Positions 1 through 8,509 of a stretch of DNA of 64,000 nucleotides are shown here, piece after piece. Below the pieces are notes generated by a model. That model did no database searches. It had not been told where the DNA came from and saw only the letters and a list, made by a program, of their open reading frames with translations. Positions within the stretch are counted from its first letter, which is position 1. Every line of letters begins with the position of its first letter. This DNA is from Bacteroidia bacterium (GTDB lineage Bacteria; Bacteroidota; Bacteroidia; Cytophagales; Cyclobacteriaceae). The position numbers and the translations under genes are program-made. The stretch is taken from contig JAUILA010000017.1 in assembly GCA_030432655.1 (NCBI GenBank), positions 1-64,000 on the forward strand, read 5' to 3'.

Positions 1-165
1 AGAGAAGTAATCACCGAGTTTTTATGGTGGGAAAAAGCCAACCAAATTCTCGAGGAGCTGCTGAATAAAATAAAGCGGTCAATCATTGCGATCCGACCAG
101 ACCGAACCTTCCCTCGGGACATGAGACATCGACAACGATACACGCTGAATCCGATTTATAAGTAA
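1..165 (+). CDS. C-terminal fragment, possibly of an IS4-type transposase (5' end outside window)
   Basis: An open frame enters from the left edge and ends at a TAA at 163-165, giving 54 residues. The last part is Arg/Pro rich (reads IRPDRTFPRD then a basic tail), which resembles the C-terminal tail of IS4-like DDE transposases. The DDE residues would lie outside the window, so the family cannot be proven. It could equally be the end of another basic protein. No terminal inverted repeat could be recognised after the stop. Confidence 0.35.
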   Translation, partial: REVITEFLWWEKANQILEELLNKIKRSIIAIRPDRTFPRDMRHRQRYTLNPIYK

Positions 166-373
166 AACAGACATGCTTACCCGAAAGTGTCAGGGAGAGG
201 TATGCCTTCTTCCCAACAAATCAGCTGTTTAGCAGGTGGTGCCAAACGCTACCCTGATAATTTTAGGCTCTTCAGTTGTATCCTCACACTCAAACCCAAA
301 CTCGCTCTGTCATTAAGCGCAGACAAATCACAAAGTCCTAATTTAATCTTGCCTTAGCTTAATGACATTGGAA

Positions 374-404
374 GGGGGTGTAGGGGGATGTAGGGAGTAT
401 AGGG
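374..404 (+). repeat. G-rich tract fitting a G-quadruplex pattern
   Basis: Four runs of three to five G at 374-378, 383-387, 393-395 and 402-404 are separated by 4, 5 and 6 bases, which fits the usual G3+N1-7 pattern. The units look like degenerate copies of TAGGGnnnTG. Function is unknown. Confidence 0.4.
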
Positions 405-418
405 AATGTGACCGTAGA

Positions 419-443
419 AAGTCGTAGCGTCCCGCTACGACTT
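419..443. repeat. Perfect 11-bp inverted repeat with a 3-base loop
   Basis: Bases 419-429 pair perfectly with 433-443 around the loop TCC. There is no T-run on either side, so it does not look like a terminator. It resembles a REP-type or mobile-element-associated palindrome. Confidence 0.5.
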
Positions 444-465
444 GAAGCTAATTCAATCAAAATAA

Positions 466-500
466 AAAAAAGCCACCGGCTTTCCGGTGGCTTTTCTTTT
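466..500 (-). terminator. Rho-independent terminator of the blaI-blaR1 operon
   Basis: A 9-bp GC-rich stem (471-479 with 484-492) has a four-base loop and is flanked by A-rich sequence before and T-rich sequence after. Read on the minus strand it follows the stop of the M56 receptor gene by about 30 bases and is followed by a long T-run. Confidence 0.85.
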
Positions 501-522
501 TGAGTTTTTGACCTTGAAGTTC

Positions 523-2274
523 TTAATCGACCTTGATTTTCTTGGTCTCGAAACCGATAAAACTAAATACTATTTCATCCCCTGAATTTGCGGGGATTTT
601 AAAGGTCCCGTCCAAATCAGTAACGGTGCCTGTATTGGTTCCGGCAAGGATTACATTCACTCCGGGAAGTGGTTTATTTTCTGCTTTTCGGATATGACCG
701 ACAACCAGATCTCCATCTTTAGACCATGAGATTTTCATTTCCTGATCATTAACCGGCTTAGGCATTTCGTCCGTATCGGCTACATTGCCAAGCGAAAATA
801 CAATGGGAAGAACAACTTTCTGCTTCACAGCTTTTCCCCGCTGTTTGGCTGGGTTCCAGCTTGGTGAGTTTTCAATTACCCGGACAGCCTCGTTATCACA
901 TCCAGCTCCGATTCCTTTAACTACCTTTACATCAGTTATACCGCCGTCTTCCGTAACGACCATCTGAATATATACTTTCCCTTCCACACCCAGGTTGCGC
1001 GCCTGTTCAGGATATTTCAGATTCCGGGCAAGGTAATTCATGAACTCAGGATAACCCCCAACCGGTGTTGCAGGATCCTCCACTACGGTAAACACCTCTC
1101 CGTCTTTGGTCATATCACCCACTTGCTTGAGGGTTCCGTTGACCTTAACAATCATGCCGAGGGATCCATTCCCATCCTCGTCTTTGATCACATTCATCCA
1201 CGCAATCGTATTGGGGTCACGTTCCTTCATCTCCCGTACCTTTTCCTCATTAGTCATGTCCGTGACGATATAATTAAATTTTGCATCAGGATGTTGTTCC
1301 TGTAATTCATCCATTTTGGCTTGTACATCCGCCGGCAGCTCGGCAGACATAGTGGAGGAATCAACGACCTCCTGCATGTCCTGCATCGCTTCATCGTTAC
1401 AGCTGAATACCAGCAGGATCAGGCCCAGAATAGGTACCATGGCCGCAAATTTCCATCGCTTTAGAGTTGTTTTGGTTGTCTTCATCATTTGAATTCGTTT
1501 TAGAGTTTTTGACTTGTTAAAATGGTGTCCAATGGACAAGTGCGCTTTGTTCAGGGCCATTTTGGCTAAAAGCGAACTGTAATCTTCAGTGCTGGTTTGC
1601 TGGATGATCTTTTCATCGGCCAGGTATTCGTGCAGGTCCTGGATCTCGTTCCGGAAGTACCAGCAAACCGGGTTCATCCAGAAAAGGATCTTAACGCTTT
1701 CCAGCAGGAGTATATCCAGGCTGTGCAATTGTCTGATATGTGCCAGCTCATGCTCCACCACGCATTTTTTCTCATCTTCTGACAGGGGAATGGAATTATC
1801 CAGAAAAAGTAACCTGAAAAAGGAGAAGGTGGGCAGGGTGCCATTGGTGTAGATAAGTGTGTGATCCCGGTATCGCTCAATACGCGTTCTTGAGTTAAGG
1901 AAAAACCACATCACCTGGCCAATCTGAAAGAAAAACCAGATACCGAGGATTGCTGTACCAATGATATACAGGATAGAAACCCAACCAAGGGTAGTGGATT
2001 CAACCAGTCCAGCATTCTCCTGCACCGATCCGGCTGTAATTACTATTTCCGGTAACATAAGTGTCTGAATTGACTTCACTGCGGCCTTGTTGCCCGCATC
2101 AAAGGACAGACTGAAATGCAACAGGGGCAGGATAAGGCTGAACAAGGTCATGCTCAGTATATACAAGCGTCGCATGGCGAAGTGTGTGTCCTTACGCAGG
2201 ACGAAATAATAAAATGCACCAAACATGAGCAGCGCTACATTGGCTTCAAACAGGTAGATTAAAAATTCTTTCAT
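523..2274 (-). CDS. BlaR1/MecR1-type M56 membrane metallopeptidase with TonB C-terminal and carboxypeptidase-regulatory-like domains
   Basis: The 583-residue protein has three N-terminal membrane helices (about 5-25, 35-56 and 97-125), then a cytoplasmic zinc peptidase with HELAH at 175-179. A fourth helix lies near 276-293 and ends in a Cys. The outer part carries a TonB C-terminal-like domain (about 405-495) and a CarboxypepD_reg-like beta sandwich at the end (about 525-583). M56 proteins are known to relieve BlaI repression by triggering its proteolysis. The gene starts 3 bases after blaI ends, so the two form one operon. Beta-lactam sensing is not implied, because no penicillin-binding sensor domain and no beta-lactamase gene are seen. 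The ligand is unknown. Confidence 0.9.
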   Translation of the reverse strand: MKEFLIYLFEANVALLMFGAFYYFVLRKDTHFAMRRLYILSMTLFSLILPLLHFSLSFDAGNKAAVKSIQTLMLPEIVITAGSVQENAGLVESTTLGWVSILYIIGTAILGIWFFFQIGQVMWFFLNSRTRIERYRDHTLIYTNGTLPTFSFFRLLFLDNSIPLSEDEKKCVVEHELAHIRQLHSLDILLLESVKILFWMNPVCWYFRNEIQDLHEYLADEKIIQQTSTEDYSSLLAKMALNKAHLSIGHHFNKSKTLKRIQMMKTTKTTLKRWKFAAMVPILGLILLVFSCNDEAMQDMQEVVDSSTMSAELPADVQAKMDELQEQHPDAKFNYIVTDMTNEEKVREMKERDPNTIAWMNVIKDEDGNGSLGMIVKVNGTLKQVGDMTKDGEVFTVVEDPATPVGGYPEFMNYLARNLKYPEQARNLGVEGKVYIQMVVTEDGGITDVKVVKGIGAGCDNEAVRVIENSPSWNPAKQRGKAVKQKVVLPIVFSLGNVADTDEMPKPVNDQEMKISWSKDGDLVVGHIRKAENKPLPGVNVILAGTNTGTVTDLDGTFKIPANSGDEIVFSFIGFETKKIKVD

Positions 2275-2277
2275 GGC

Positions 2278-2646
2278 CTACTTATCTTTTAAGTCTTTCT
2301 TTACATGCTTCATCAGCTCATCCATATCCTTAATGTCGAGGTCATTCTCCTTGGCAAAAAAGGACACAAGCCGCTCAAAGGAGCCACTGAAGTAGCCGGA
2401 AAGGAAATTGTTCAGGTAAAAATTACTGTATTCCTCTTTGGGCACCAGGGGATGATACTGATAGGTTTTGCCAAAGGCCTCATGCCCCACAAACCCTTTC
2501 TGTTCCAGTATCCTAATAATCGTGGAAACTGTATTGTATGCCGGTTTCGGATCTGGCATCTCAGCAATGATATCCTTGACAAATCCCTTTTCAAGTTGCC
2601 AGAGGATCTGCATGACCTGCTCTTCCGCTTTTGTTAGTTCTTTCAT
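2278..2646 (-). CDS. BlaI/MecI/CopY family winged-helix repressor
   Basis: This 122-residue protein begins with the family pattern LTKAEEQVMQILW and has a winged helix over roughly residues 5-75 (NTVSTIIRILEQKGF is the recognition region). The C-terminal half forms the dimer and cleavage segment. It should bind its own promoter as a dimer and be inactivated through the M56 partner encoded 3 bases downstream. Two matching palindromes lie just upstream at 2676-2689 and 2696-2709, which supports autoregulation. Confidence 0.93.
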   Translation of the reverse strand: MKELTKAEEQVMQILWQLEKGFVKDIIAEMPDPKPAYNTVSTIIRILEQKGFVGHEAFGKTYQYHPLVPKEEYSNFYLNNFLSGYFSGSFERLVSFFAKENDLDIKDMDELMKHVKKDLKDK

Positions 2647-2675
2647 AATCCATTATTGTCTTCCGCTAATATATG

Positions 2676-2709
2676 ACTAAATATTTAGTTGACAAACTAA
2701 TTTCTTAGT
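2676..2709 (-). promoter_or_regulatory. Tandem BlaI-type operators upstream of blaI
   Basis: A perfect 14-base palindrome, ACTAAATATTTAGT (2676-2689), is followed by a second site, ACTAATTTCTTAGT (2696-2709). Both fit ACTAAnnnnTTAGT, and their centres are exactly 20 bases apart, about two helical turns. They lie 30 to 63 bases upstream of the blaI start, where promoter occlusion is expected. Confidence 0.75.
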
Positions 2710-2870
2710 TATAGGAAAAAATTTTTAAAATTCACCGAAGTATGGATGGGGCAGATCACCCTGAAAAAGTACTCTGATTGCGATATTTGCAGTATTGTCT
2801 GTCATTATTACACGAATGGTTAATTCGTTCGCCAATTTTGAAGTATATTTTCAGGTATAATTGATGAACT

Positions 2871-4571
2871 ATGAATCTGAATATTAAAGCGAAGGAACAG
2901 CAGACATATGACGCGATAGTGGTGGGGACAGGCATCAGTGGCGGTTGGGCTGCGAAAGAGTTAACCGAGAAGGGGCTCAAGACACTTGTGCTGGAACGAG
3001 GCCGGATGGTGGAACACCTGAAGGATTATCCGACCATGAATAAAGCTCCCTGGGAGTTGCCCTATGGTGATCGTCTTCCCGCCGAGGAGGCTAAGGATTA
3101 TTACGTTCAAAACCGAACCGGCTACACAGTCAGACAGTCTACAAAGCATTTCTGGATAAAGGATACGGAGCACCCGTATACCGAAGTAAAGCGTTTTGAC
3201 TGGATACGCGGCTATCATGTTGGAGGACGGTCCCTGATGTGGGGGCGACAGAGTTACAGGCTGAGTGACATGGACTTTGAGGCAAACCTGAAGGATGGTG
3301 TGGCGGTTGACTGGCCTGTACGGTACAGCGACCTTTCACCCTGGTATGACTATGTGGAATCATTTATAGGTGTCCAGGGTCAAAACGAAGGGCTGCCTCA
3401 ATTGCCTGATGGGAAATTTCTTCCAGCCATGGAAATGAACTGCGTGGAGAAACATGTAAAAGAAAGTATTGCCAAAAATTTTGACGATCGCATTCTGACC
3501 ATGGGCCGTTCTGCAAATTTATCCCAAAACCACAATGGGCGGAGCAGGTGTAATTACCGGAACCTTTGTACCAGGGGTTGTCCGTTCGGTGCATATTTCA
3601 GTACTCAATCCTCTACCATGCCTGCCGCAGTCGCCACAGGTAACATGACTTTGCGACCTCACTCCATCGTGACGGAGGTGCTGTACGATAAGGAGAAAGG
3701 GAAGGCTACCGGAGTACGGATACTTGATGCTGAAACCGGGGAGACCATGGAATTTTACGCAAAAATTGTATTTCTGAATGCATCAGCGCTCGGTTCGACC
3801 TGGATTCTGCTTAATTCAACCAGTGATGTTTTCCCGGACGGGATGGGTAATGGATCGGGAGAATTGGGCCACAATCTGATGGATCACCATTTCCGTGTGG
3901 GAGCCTCGGGCAATATTGATGGATTCGAAGACAGATATTATTCCGGGCGCAGGCCATCAGGAATATATGTACCGCGATTTAGGAATGTTAATGAACAGCG
4001 AACCGATTACATCCGGGGATTTGGCTACCAGGGAGGTGCGAGCCGTGAAGGCTGGCAGCGATCTGTGGCTGAATTAGGAGTGGGTCGCCAGCTCAAAGAA
4101 GAAGTTACTACTCCTGGAGAATGGCGGATGGGCCTTACCGGTTTTGGAGAATGCCTTCCGTACCATGAAAATCATGTTAAGCTTACTACGGACAAAGTGG
4201 ATAAATTCGGACTTCCGACGTTTGTTATCGATTGTGAATTTAAGGAGAATGAACTGACCATGAGAAAAGACATGATGCAGTCTGCTGTTGACATCCTGGA
4301 AGCATCCGGGGCGAAAAATATTCAGACGTATGACAACATCGGCGGTCCTGGATTGGGGATTCATGAAATGGGTACTGCCAGAATGGGACGTGACCCAAAA
4401 ACATCCGTACTAAACAAATGGAATCAGCTGCATGAAGTACCGAACGTATTTGTTACAGATGGTGCGGCCATGACATCTGCGGGATGTCAGAATCCGTCAC
4501 TGACATATATGGCACTCACTGCCCGGGCGGCCGACTTTGCAGTAAACGAACTTAAAAGGAATAATTTGTGA
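2871..4571 (+). CDS. GMC oxidoreductase, gluconate 2-dehydrogenase-type flavoprotein subunit
   Basis: The 566-residue protein starts with an FAD-binding Rossmann motif (GTGISGG at about 19-25). It ends with the GMC C-terminal domain, including HEMGTARMG and the NPSLT segment that supply the catalytic His/Asn pair. Cysteines at 227, 233 and 237 (CX5CX3CP) sit where related FAD sugar dehydrogenases carry an iron-sulfur site, but one of the usual paired cysteines is missing. The next gene, a Tat-exported subunit, overlaps it by one base. The pair probably oxidises a sugar or sugar acid in the periplasm, with the flavoprotein exported by hitch-hiking on its partner. The substrate is unknown. Confidence 0.9.
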   Translation: MNLNIKAKEQQTYDAIVVGTGISGGWAAKELTEKGLKTLVLERGRMVEHLKDYPTMNKAPWELPYGDRLPAEEAKDYYVQNRTGYTVRQSTKHFWIKDTEHPYTEVKRFDWIRGYHVGGRSLMWGRQSYRLSDMDFEANLKDGVAVDWPVRYSDLSPWYDYVESFIGVQGQNEGLPQLPDGKFLPAMEMNCVEKHVKESIAKNFDDRILTMGRSANLSQNHNGRSRCNYRNLCTRGCPFGAYFSTQSSTMPAAVATGNMTLRPHSIVTEVLYDKEKGKATGVRILDAETGETMEFYAKIVFLNASALGSTWILLNSTSDVFPDGMGNGSGELGHNLMDHHFRVGASGNIDGFEDRYYSGRRPSGIYVPRFRNVNEQRTDYIRGFGYQGGASREGWQRSVAELGVGRQLKEEVTTPGEWRMGLTGFGECLPYHENHVKLTTDKVDKFGLPTFVIDCEFKENELTMRKDMMQSAVDILEASGAKNIQTYDNIGGPGLGIHEMGTARMGRDPKTSVLNKWNQLHEVPNVFVTDGAAMTSAGCQNPSLTYMALTARAADFAVNELKRNNL

Positions 4572-5194
4572 TGGAAAATACCAGTAAAAATATAAACAGG
4601 CGGGAAGCACTCAGGCGCACAGCCCTGGTTATGGGAACGGCCTTGTCGGCTTCTACAGTAGCAGGGATTATGCAGGGCTGCAAAGCCGAACCTGAGCTGG
4701 CATGGACACCTGCTTACTTTGATGAGCCTCAGGCCAAATTTGTAAGCCTGATGTCCGGTACCATCATTCCTAAAACCGCCACAGGCGGTGCACGGGAAGC
4801 GGGGGTACCCGGGTTCATCGAAGCGATGGTTTCCAAAGTGTTCCAGGAAGAACAGCAGAAAGAGTTTGCAGATGGAATGGCGGCTTGTATGGCCTGGTGC
4901 AATGATCAGGCTGGGAATGAGTTCATCTACCTGGATGAAGAAAAGCAACTAGAACTTGCCCAGGGGCTGGACAACGCAGCCAAGGCACAGCGCCTTGGTA
5001 TCGGTGAAGCCCCTGACGATGATCAGACAAAGCAAGCGGCTGACTTTTTCTGGGTGATGAAAGAGCTGACGGTTACGGGCTTTTTTACTTCGGAAGTCGG
5101 AGCGACCCAGGTACTGCAGTACAAGGCGATCCCGGGAACATACGAAGGATGTATTCCACTGTCTGAAGCGGGTGGAAAAACCTGGGCAACCTAA
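4571..5194 (+). CDS. Gluconate 2-dehydrogenase subunit 3 family protein with Tat signal
   Basis: The 207-residue protein carries a twin-arginine signal (NRREALRR followed by a hydrophobic stretch) ending in a possible lipobox Cys near residue 36 (MQGC). The body matches the small subunit that accompanies GMC flavoproteins (for example SGTIIPKTATGGAREAGVPGF). ATG at 4571 overlaps the flavoprotein stop as TGATG; a GTG three bases earlier is possible but less likely. The protein is expected to chaperone, export or anchor the flavoprotein. Confidence 0.88.
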   Translation: MENTSKNINRREALRRTALVMGTALSASTVAGIMQGCKAEPELAWTPAYFDEPQAKFVSLMSGTIIPKTATGGAREAGVPGFIEAMVSKVFQEEQQKEFADGMAACMAWCNDQAGNEFIYLDEEKQLELAQGLDNAAKAQRLGIGEAPDDDQTKQAADFFWVMKELTVTGFFTSEVGATQVLQYKAIPGTYEGCIPLSEAGGKTWAT

Positions 5195-5207
5195 GGACAT
5201 AATCAGG

Positions 5208-5241
5208 CCGGATCCTTTCCATACTGGCTGGAATGATCCGG
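5208..5241. terminator. Hairpin between convergent genes
   Basis: An outer stem 5208-5214/5235-5241 (CCGGATC/GATCCGG) encloses an inner stem 5217-5221/5229-5233. It sits between the stops of two convergent genes. The following T-run is weak, so it is a probable rather than certain bidirectional terminator. Confidence 0.5.
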
Positions 5242-5255
5242 TCATTTCCAGGAAA

Positions 5256-6113
5256 TTATATGCTGCAGACCTTCACTGCTTCTTCCAGCGAATGAAGTGG
5301 ATTGTTACCGGTCGGAACAAATTCATGACCCACAAAACCGGTATAGCCTGAATCAGCTATTGCACGCATTATAGCGGGATATTGCAGCTCCTGCTCGGTA
5401 TTCAGTTCGTGCCTTCCAGGAACACCTGCGGTATGATAATGACTTATATAATCCGAATACTTCTTTATGGTGGCAATGATATCGCCTTCCTGCACTTGCA
5501 TATGATAGATGTCGTACAGGATCTTAAAATTGGGTGAACCAACTTTGTCCACCAGCTCCACCATCCATTCTGTTTTGTCAGCCTGATAATCCTTGTGATT
5601 GACTTTGCTGTTTAACAGCTCCATGGCAACGATTATGTTGTGTTTTTCCGCAATTTTTACGACGGGTTCTAGTCCCCGGGCACAATTCTCCATACCTTCC
5701 TCATCTGAAATACCATTTCGGTTACCTGAGAAGCTGATTACCTGGGTCAACCCATGATCGGCAGCCCTGGGAATTGAATATTCATAATCCTCCTTTAACT
5801 TTTCGTGAAGGGAGGGATCATTGAACCCCTTGTTTAACGGAACCTCACTTGCGTAACCAATTGCGCAGGTCAGTCCCCGTTCGATCACAACAGGCCATTC
5901 ATTCTCCCGGAGAAGTTCGACCGAACCCATTCCAATCCTTGCCGCAAAATCGGCCAGTTCAGCGACTGAATGATCGGGAAAACACCACTTGCATACGGAA
6001 TGATTAATCCGGCTTTTAGTTGCTGCAACTTTTTTCTGAGCGAGCAGTTCGCCTGAAAACGGGAGCATGCCTGCAGTTATGGCCATGGTTTTAAGGGCCT
6101 CTTTTCTGTTCAT
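5256..6113 (-). CDS. Hydroxypyruvate-isomerase-like TIM-barrel protein (xylose isomerase-like fold), exported
   Basis: The 285-residue protein has an N-terminal signal resembling a Tat leader with RK in place of RR (NRKEALKTMAI then a hydrophobic run to about residue 25). The rest is an AP-endonuclease-2/xylose-isomerase-type barrel, with the metal-site-like segments MELLNSK, ILYDIYHMQ, HYHTAG and GHEF. Such proteins are hydroxypyruvate isomerases or sugar epimerases. It follows the DUF4159 gene by one base and converges on the dehydrogenase pair, which suggests a role in oxidised-sugar metabolism. The exact reaction is not known. Confidence 0.82.
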   Translation of the reverse strand: MNRKEALKTMAITAGMLPFSGELLAQKKVAATKSRINHSVCKWCFPDHSVAELADFAARIGMGSVELLRENEWPVVIERGLTCAIGYASEVPLNKGFNDPSLHEKLKEDYEYSIPRAADHGLTQVISFSGNRNGISDEEGMENCARGLEPVVKIAEKHNIIVAMELLNSKVNHKDYQADKTEWMVELVDKVGSPNFKILYDIYHMQVQEGDIIATIKKYSDYISHYHTAGVPGRHELNTEQELQYPAIMRAIADSGYTGFVGHEFVPTGNNPLHSLEEAVKVCSI

Positions 6114-6114
6114 A

Positions 6115-6810
6115 TTATTGGGTACTTTGTTCGTTTTGGGTAAAACAATATGAGAGAATATTGGCTCCCATTTTCAGGGCATCCTGACGTTTTGCTTCCG
6201 GGTCATTATGGATTACGGCATCTTCCCAGCCATTTCCCAGGTCAGACTCGTAACTGTAAAAGCATACCAGGCGGCCATCCAGAAAGAGTCCAAATCCCTG
6301 GGAAGGATTTCCGTCATGTTCGTGAATTTTCGGCAACCCGTCAGGAAAGTCAAATTTCTGATGATAAATGGGATGATCGTACGGGATTTCAATAAATTCC
6401 AGTTCCGGAAATACTTTTTTCATTTCCAGCCGGATGAACTGATCCAGCCCGTAATTATCGTCAATATGAAGAAAACCCCCGGCCTCAAGGTAAGTCCTCA
6501 GGTTTTCCGCATCAGCAGCCGAGAAAACCACGTTCCCGTGTCCTGTCATATAAATATACGGGTACAGGAATAATTCCGGGCTGCCCACTTCCACCACCTC
6601 ATCCTCGGCCTCCAGCTGCATGTTGAGTTCACGATTACAGAACTCAATCAGATTGGGCAAGGCAGTTTTATTGGCATACCAGTCCCCGCCACCGTCATAT
6701 TTCAGTTTTGCTATCCTGACCTTTACCTGACTGAACAAACTTTCCTGTGGTAAAACCAGGAGAAGTGGCAGGAGGACGAACATCCGCTTCAATACAATTA
6801 AATCACGCAT
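6115..6810 (-). CDS. DUF4159 domain-containing secreted protein
   Basis: The protein has 231 residues from the chosen start, MRDLIVLKRMFVLL, which opens a classical signal peptide; an in-frame extension to 6894 lacks signal-like character. The body has features of DUF4159: KLKYDGGGDWY near the N-terminus, a central YMTGHGN, and later GGFLHIDDNYG and YDHPIYH. The fold is related to ThuA/class I glutamine-amidotransferase-like domains. It is placed one base upstream of the isomerase gene and is probably cotranscribed with it. Function is unknown. Confidence 0.8.
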   Translation of the reverse strand: MRDLIVLKRMFVLLPLLLVLPQESLFSQVKVRIAKLKYDGGGDWYANKTALPNLIEFCNRELNMQLEAEDEVVEVGSPELFLYPYIYMTGHGNVVFSAADAENLRTYLEAGGFLHIDDNYGLDQFIRLEMKKVFPELEFIEIPYDHPIYHQKFDFPDGLPKIHEHDGNPSQGFGLFLDGRLVCFYSYESDLGNGWEDAVIHNDPEAKRQDALKMGANILSYCFTQNEQSTQ

Positions 6811-6898
6811 TCTCTCAAAATTCTGAAAAGGAAAGATAATGAATTTACAGGACATATATCTGATCGAAATACCACTGAACGAAACCGAAATCAATTAA

Positions 6899-6931
6899 TG
6901 TTTTAAAATCAGGTTTATGGACATACATTTG
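6899..6931 (+). promoter_or_regulatory. Bacteroidota-type promoter for the methyltransferase gene
   Basis: TACATTTG at 6924-6931 is a perfect TAnnTTTG -7 element. TGTTTT ending at 6904 can serve as the -33 element, 19 bases upstream. Transcription would start near 6938, leaving a leader of about 13 bases before ATG 6951. Confidence 0.5.
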
Positions 6932-6950
6932 CAAGGATCACAGAAACACT

Positions 6951-7679
6951 ATGTCAATCACCAACAGACTCGCAAAGCACTACTGGAAAGGCTCCATGCG
7001 TAAATTAAGGAAGATGAAGGGGCAGTACGGGCCGGATCCGTATATGAAATACAAAGAGATCGATCTGTTTACTGAATTGCTTCAAAACCTGAAGCCAAAA
7101 AAGGTCCTTGAATATGGCTGCGGCTTCTCGACATTGTATTATCCGGGCATGCTGGAGAAGGATGCAAGCTGGATTTCAGTGGAGCATGATGATCAGTGGT
7201 ATGCACAGATTGCCCCGGAAATTGAGGCCAAAAATGAAAAAGTGAAAGTTTTTAATGTAAAACCTGACATCGCTGAGTATCCTGATGACGGTTATTATGA
7301 GCACTTTCATTCGTATATCCATTTTCCGGAACAATTTGCCCCTTTTGACCTGATTCTCGTGGATGGAATGGCCCGGGAATCCTGTATAGAAAATGGCATG
7401 AAACTGCTTGCCCCGGACGGGGTATTGGTCATACACGACTGCAACCGTAAAAAGTATCAGCCCTACATTAAAAAGTTTCCTTTCTGGGTTATAATGGAGG
7501 ATTTCAGGAAAACAGCAGGTGGATTCGGATTTGGCAGGGCGGATAAATCCCTTGACAACCTTATCGATTTCAACCGGCATGCCGGGTTGTGGAAAATTGA
7601 TTCTGTGATCAATAATATCTTTAAATTTAAATATCTGATCGGTAAGAAATCCAAACCTTTCCGGCTTTTAAGGTCTTGA
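6951..7679 (+). CDS. Class I SAM-dependent methyltransferase
   Basis: This soluble 242-residue protein has the SAM-binding glycine loop KVLEYGCGFST near residues 50-60, an acidic residue after strand 2 (ISVEHD), and a post-IV segment FDLILVDG followed by LLAPDGVLVIHDC. This fits the Rossmann methyltransferases of the FkbM/TylF-like group that often modify sugars or O-linked groups. It is monocistronic here, with its own promoter. The substrate cannot be inferred. Confidence 0.82.
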   Translation: MSITNRLAKHYWKGSMRKLRKMKGQYGPDPYMKYKEIDLFTELLQNLKPKKVLEYGCGFSTLYYPGMLEKDASWISVEHDDQWYAQIAPEIEAKNEKVKVFNVKPDIAEYPDDGYYEHFHSYIHFPEQFAPFDLILVDGMARESCIENGMKLLAPDGVLVIHDCNRKKYQPYIKKFPFWVIMEDFRKTAGGFGFGRADKSLDNLIDFNRHAGLWKIDSVINNIFKFKYLIGKKSKPFRLLRS

Positions 7680-7800
7680 TCAAATCGGTATCTCCGCATT
7701 AAATTTCTTACGTTTCTGCTATAGTTGGTTTTATTTAACGGTATTCTGTTATAATAAATGGTAAATATGTAATCCATTTTTAATACAACTATATTTTTAG

Positions 7801-8430
7801 ATGAAAATACTCACGCTGCTTGTGTCTATGTTGGCGCTTATTTTTACCACACAAGCACAGGAATTCCGGGCTGGTTCGGTCACCGTAGGGAACGAATTAA
7901 AAGAAGGGTTGGTGCGAACCGATTTTTTACCGGGAGATGAAACGATCTTTTTCAAAGAAAACGAATCATCTGAAGCAATGTCGATTTCTGTAGATCAGGT
8001 TCAGCGGGTCGTACTGACGGCCAGGAATTCAGTTTCCGTAACTTTTGTGCGGGAGAAGACATTTGATTCCTACCGGAAGGCCAGCGAAGAAGTATGGTTG
8101 CAGGAGCTTATCGGCGGCCCTATCTCACTGTATGCAGATACAGGGCGGGACTACCTCCTTTTTGCCAACGGCAACTTCATGAACCTCAGCCGCGATGTAT
8201 CATTTTACCTGAAGCGTTCTTCAGATGAAGCAGCCAGCCTGGGAGGGACCTTCAATAAAAGTGCGTTCAACGTCAATGCCGATCGTAATTTTGTAAAGCT
8301 TACTTCTGATTTTCTTTCGGATAACAGGTCCCTCTGCGATCGTATCAGGGATCGTGAATTCGGCATTCTCGAATTACCACTTGTCGTGGATATTTACAAT
8401 GAGTCGGCTCCTGGAGAATCCATCCAGTAA
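7801..8430 (+). CDS. Secreted protein of unknown function
   Basis: The 209-residue protein starts with a clear signal peptide ending near residue 19 (TTQAQ/EF). The body alternates beta-strand-like hydrophobic and polar stretches with no motif that I recognise, and no lipobox or membrane segment follows. The sequence before the start (7680-7800) is AT-rich and holds no other gene. It may be a small periplasmic or outer-membrane-associated beta protein specific to this lineage. Confidence 0.7.
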   Translation: MKILTLLVSMLALIFTTQAQEFRAGSVTVGNELKEGLVRTDFLPGDETIFFKENESSEAMSISVDQVQRVVLTARNSVSVTFVREKTFDSYRKASEEVWLQELIGGPISLYADTGRDYLLFANGNFMNLSRDVSFYLKRSSDEAASLGGTFNKSAFNVNADRNFVKLTSDFLSDNRSLCDRIRDREFGILELPLVVDIYNESAPGESIQ

Positions 8431-8476
8431 TCCGTAAATAGCTGCACACAGACTTTCAGTGTTGCATGGGGATAAT

Positions 8477-8484
8477 TACGTTTG
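8477..8484 (+). promoter_or_regulatory. -7 element of the P1 peptidase gene promoter
   Basis: TACGTTTG fits TAnnTTTG exactly and lies 25 bases before the chosen ATG at 8510, giving a leader of about 20 bases. No convincing -33 element was seen. Confidence 0.35.
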
Positions 8485-8509
8485 TAACATTGAACAAACG
8501 TTAAATAAA

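Larger units (their letters stand above)
166..522. other. Non-coding stretch of 357 bases
   Basis: No convincing coding frame is seen. The stretch holds a G-rich tract at 374-404, a perfect hairpin at 419-443 and the terminator at 466-500, each listed separately. The remaining sequence (166-370) shows no clear structure. It may be the flank of a mobile element, given the possible transposase tail just before it. Confidence 0.6.

Noticed and set aside
523-2646. Beta-lactam resistance locus
   Set aside because: BlaI and an M56 protein are present, but there is no beta-lactamase or penicillin-binding domain nearby; such pairs have many other roles in Bacteroidota.
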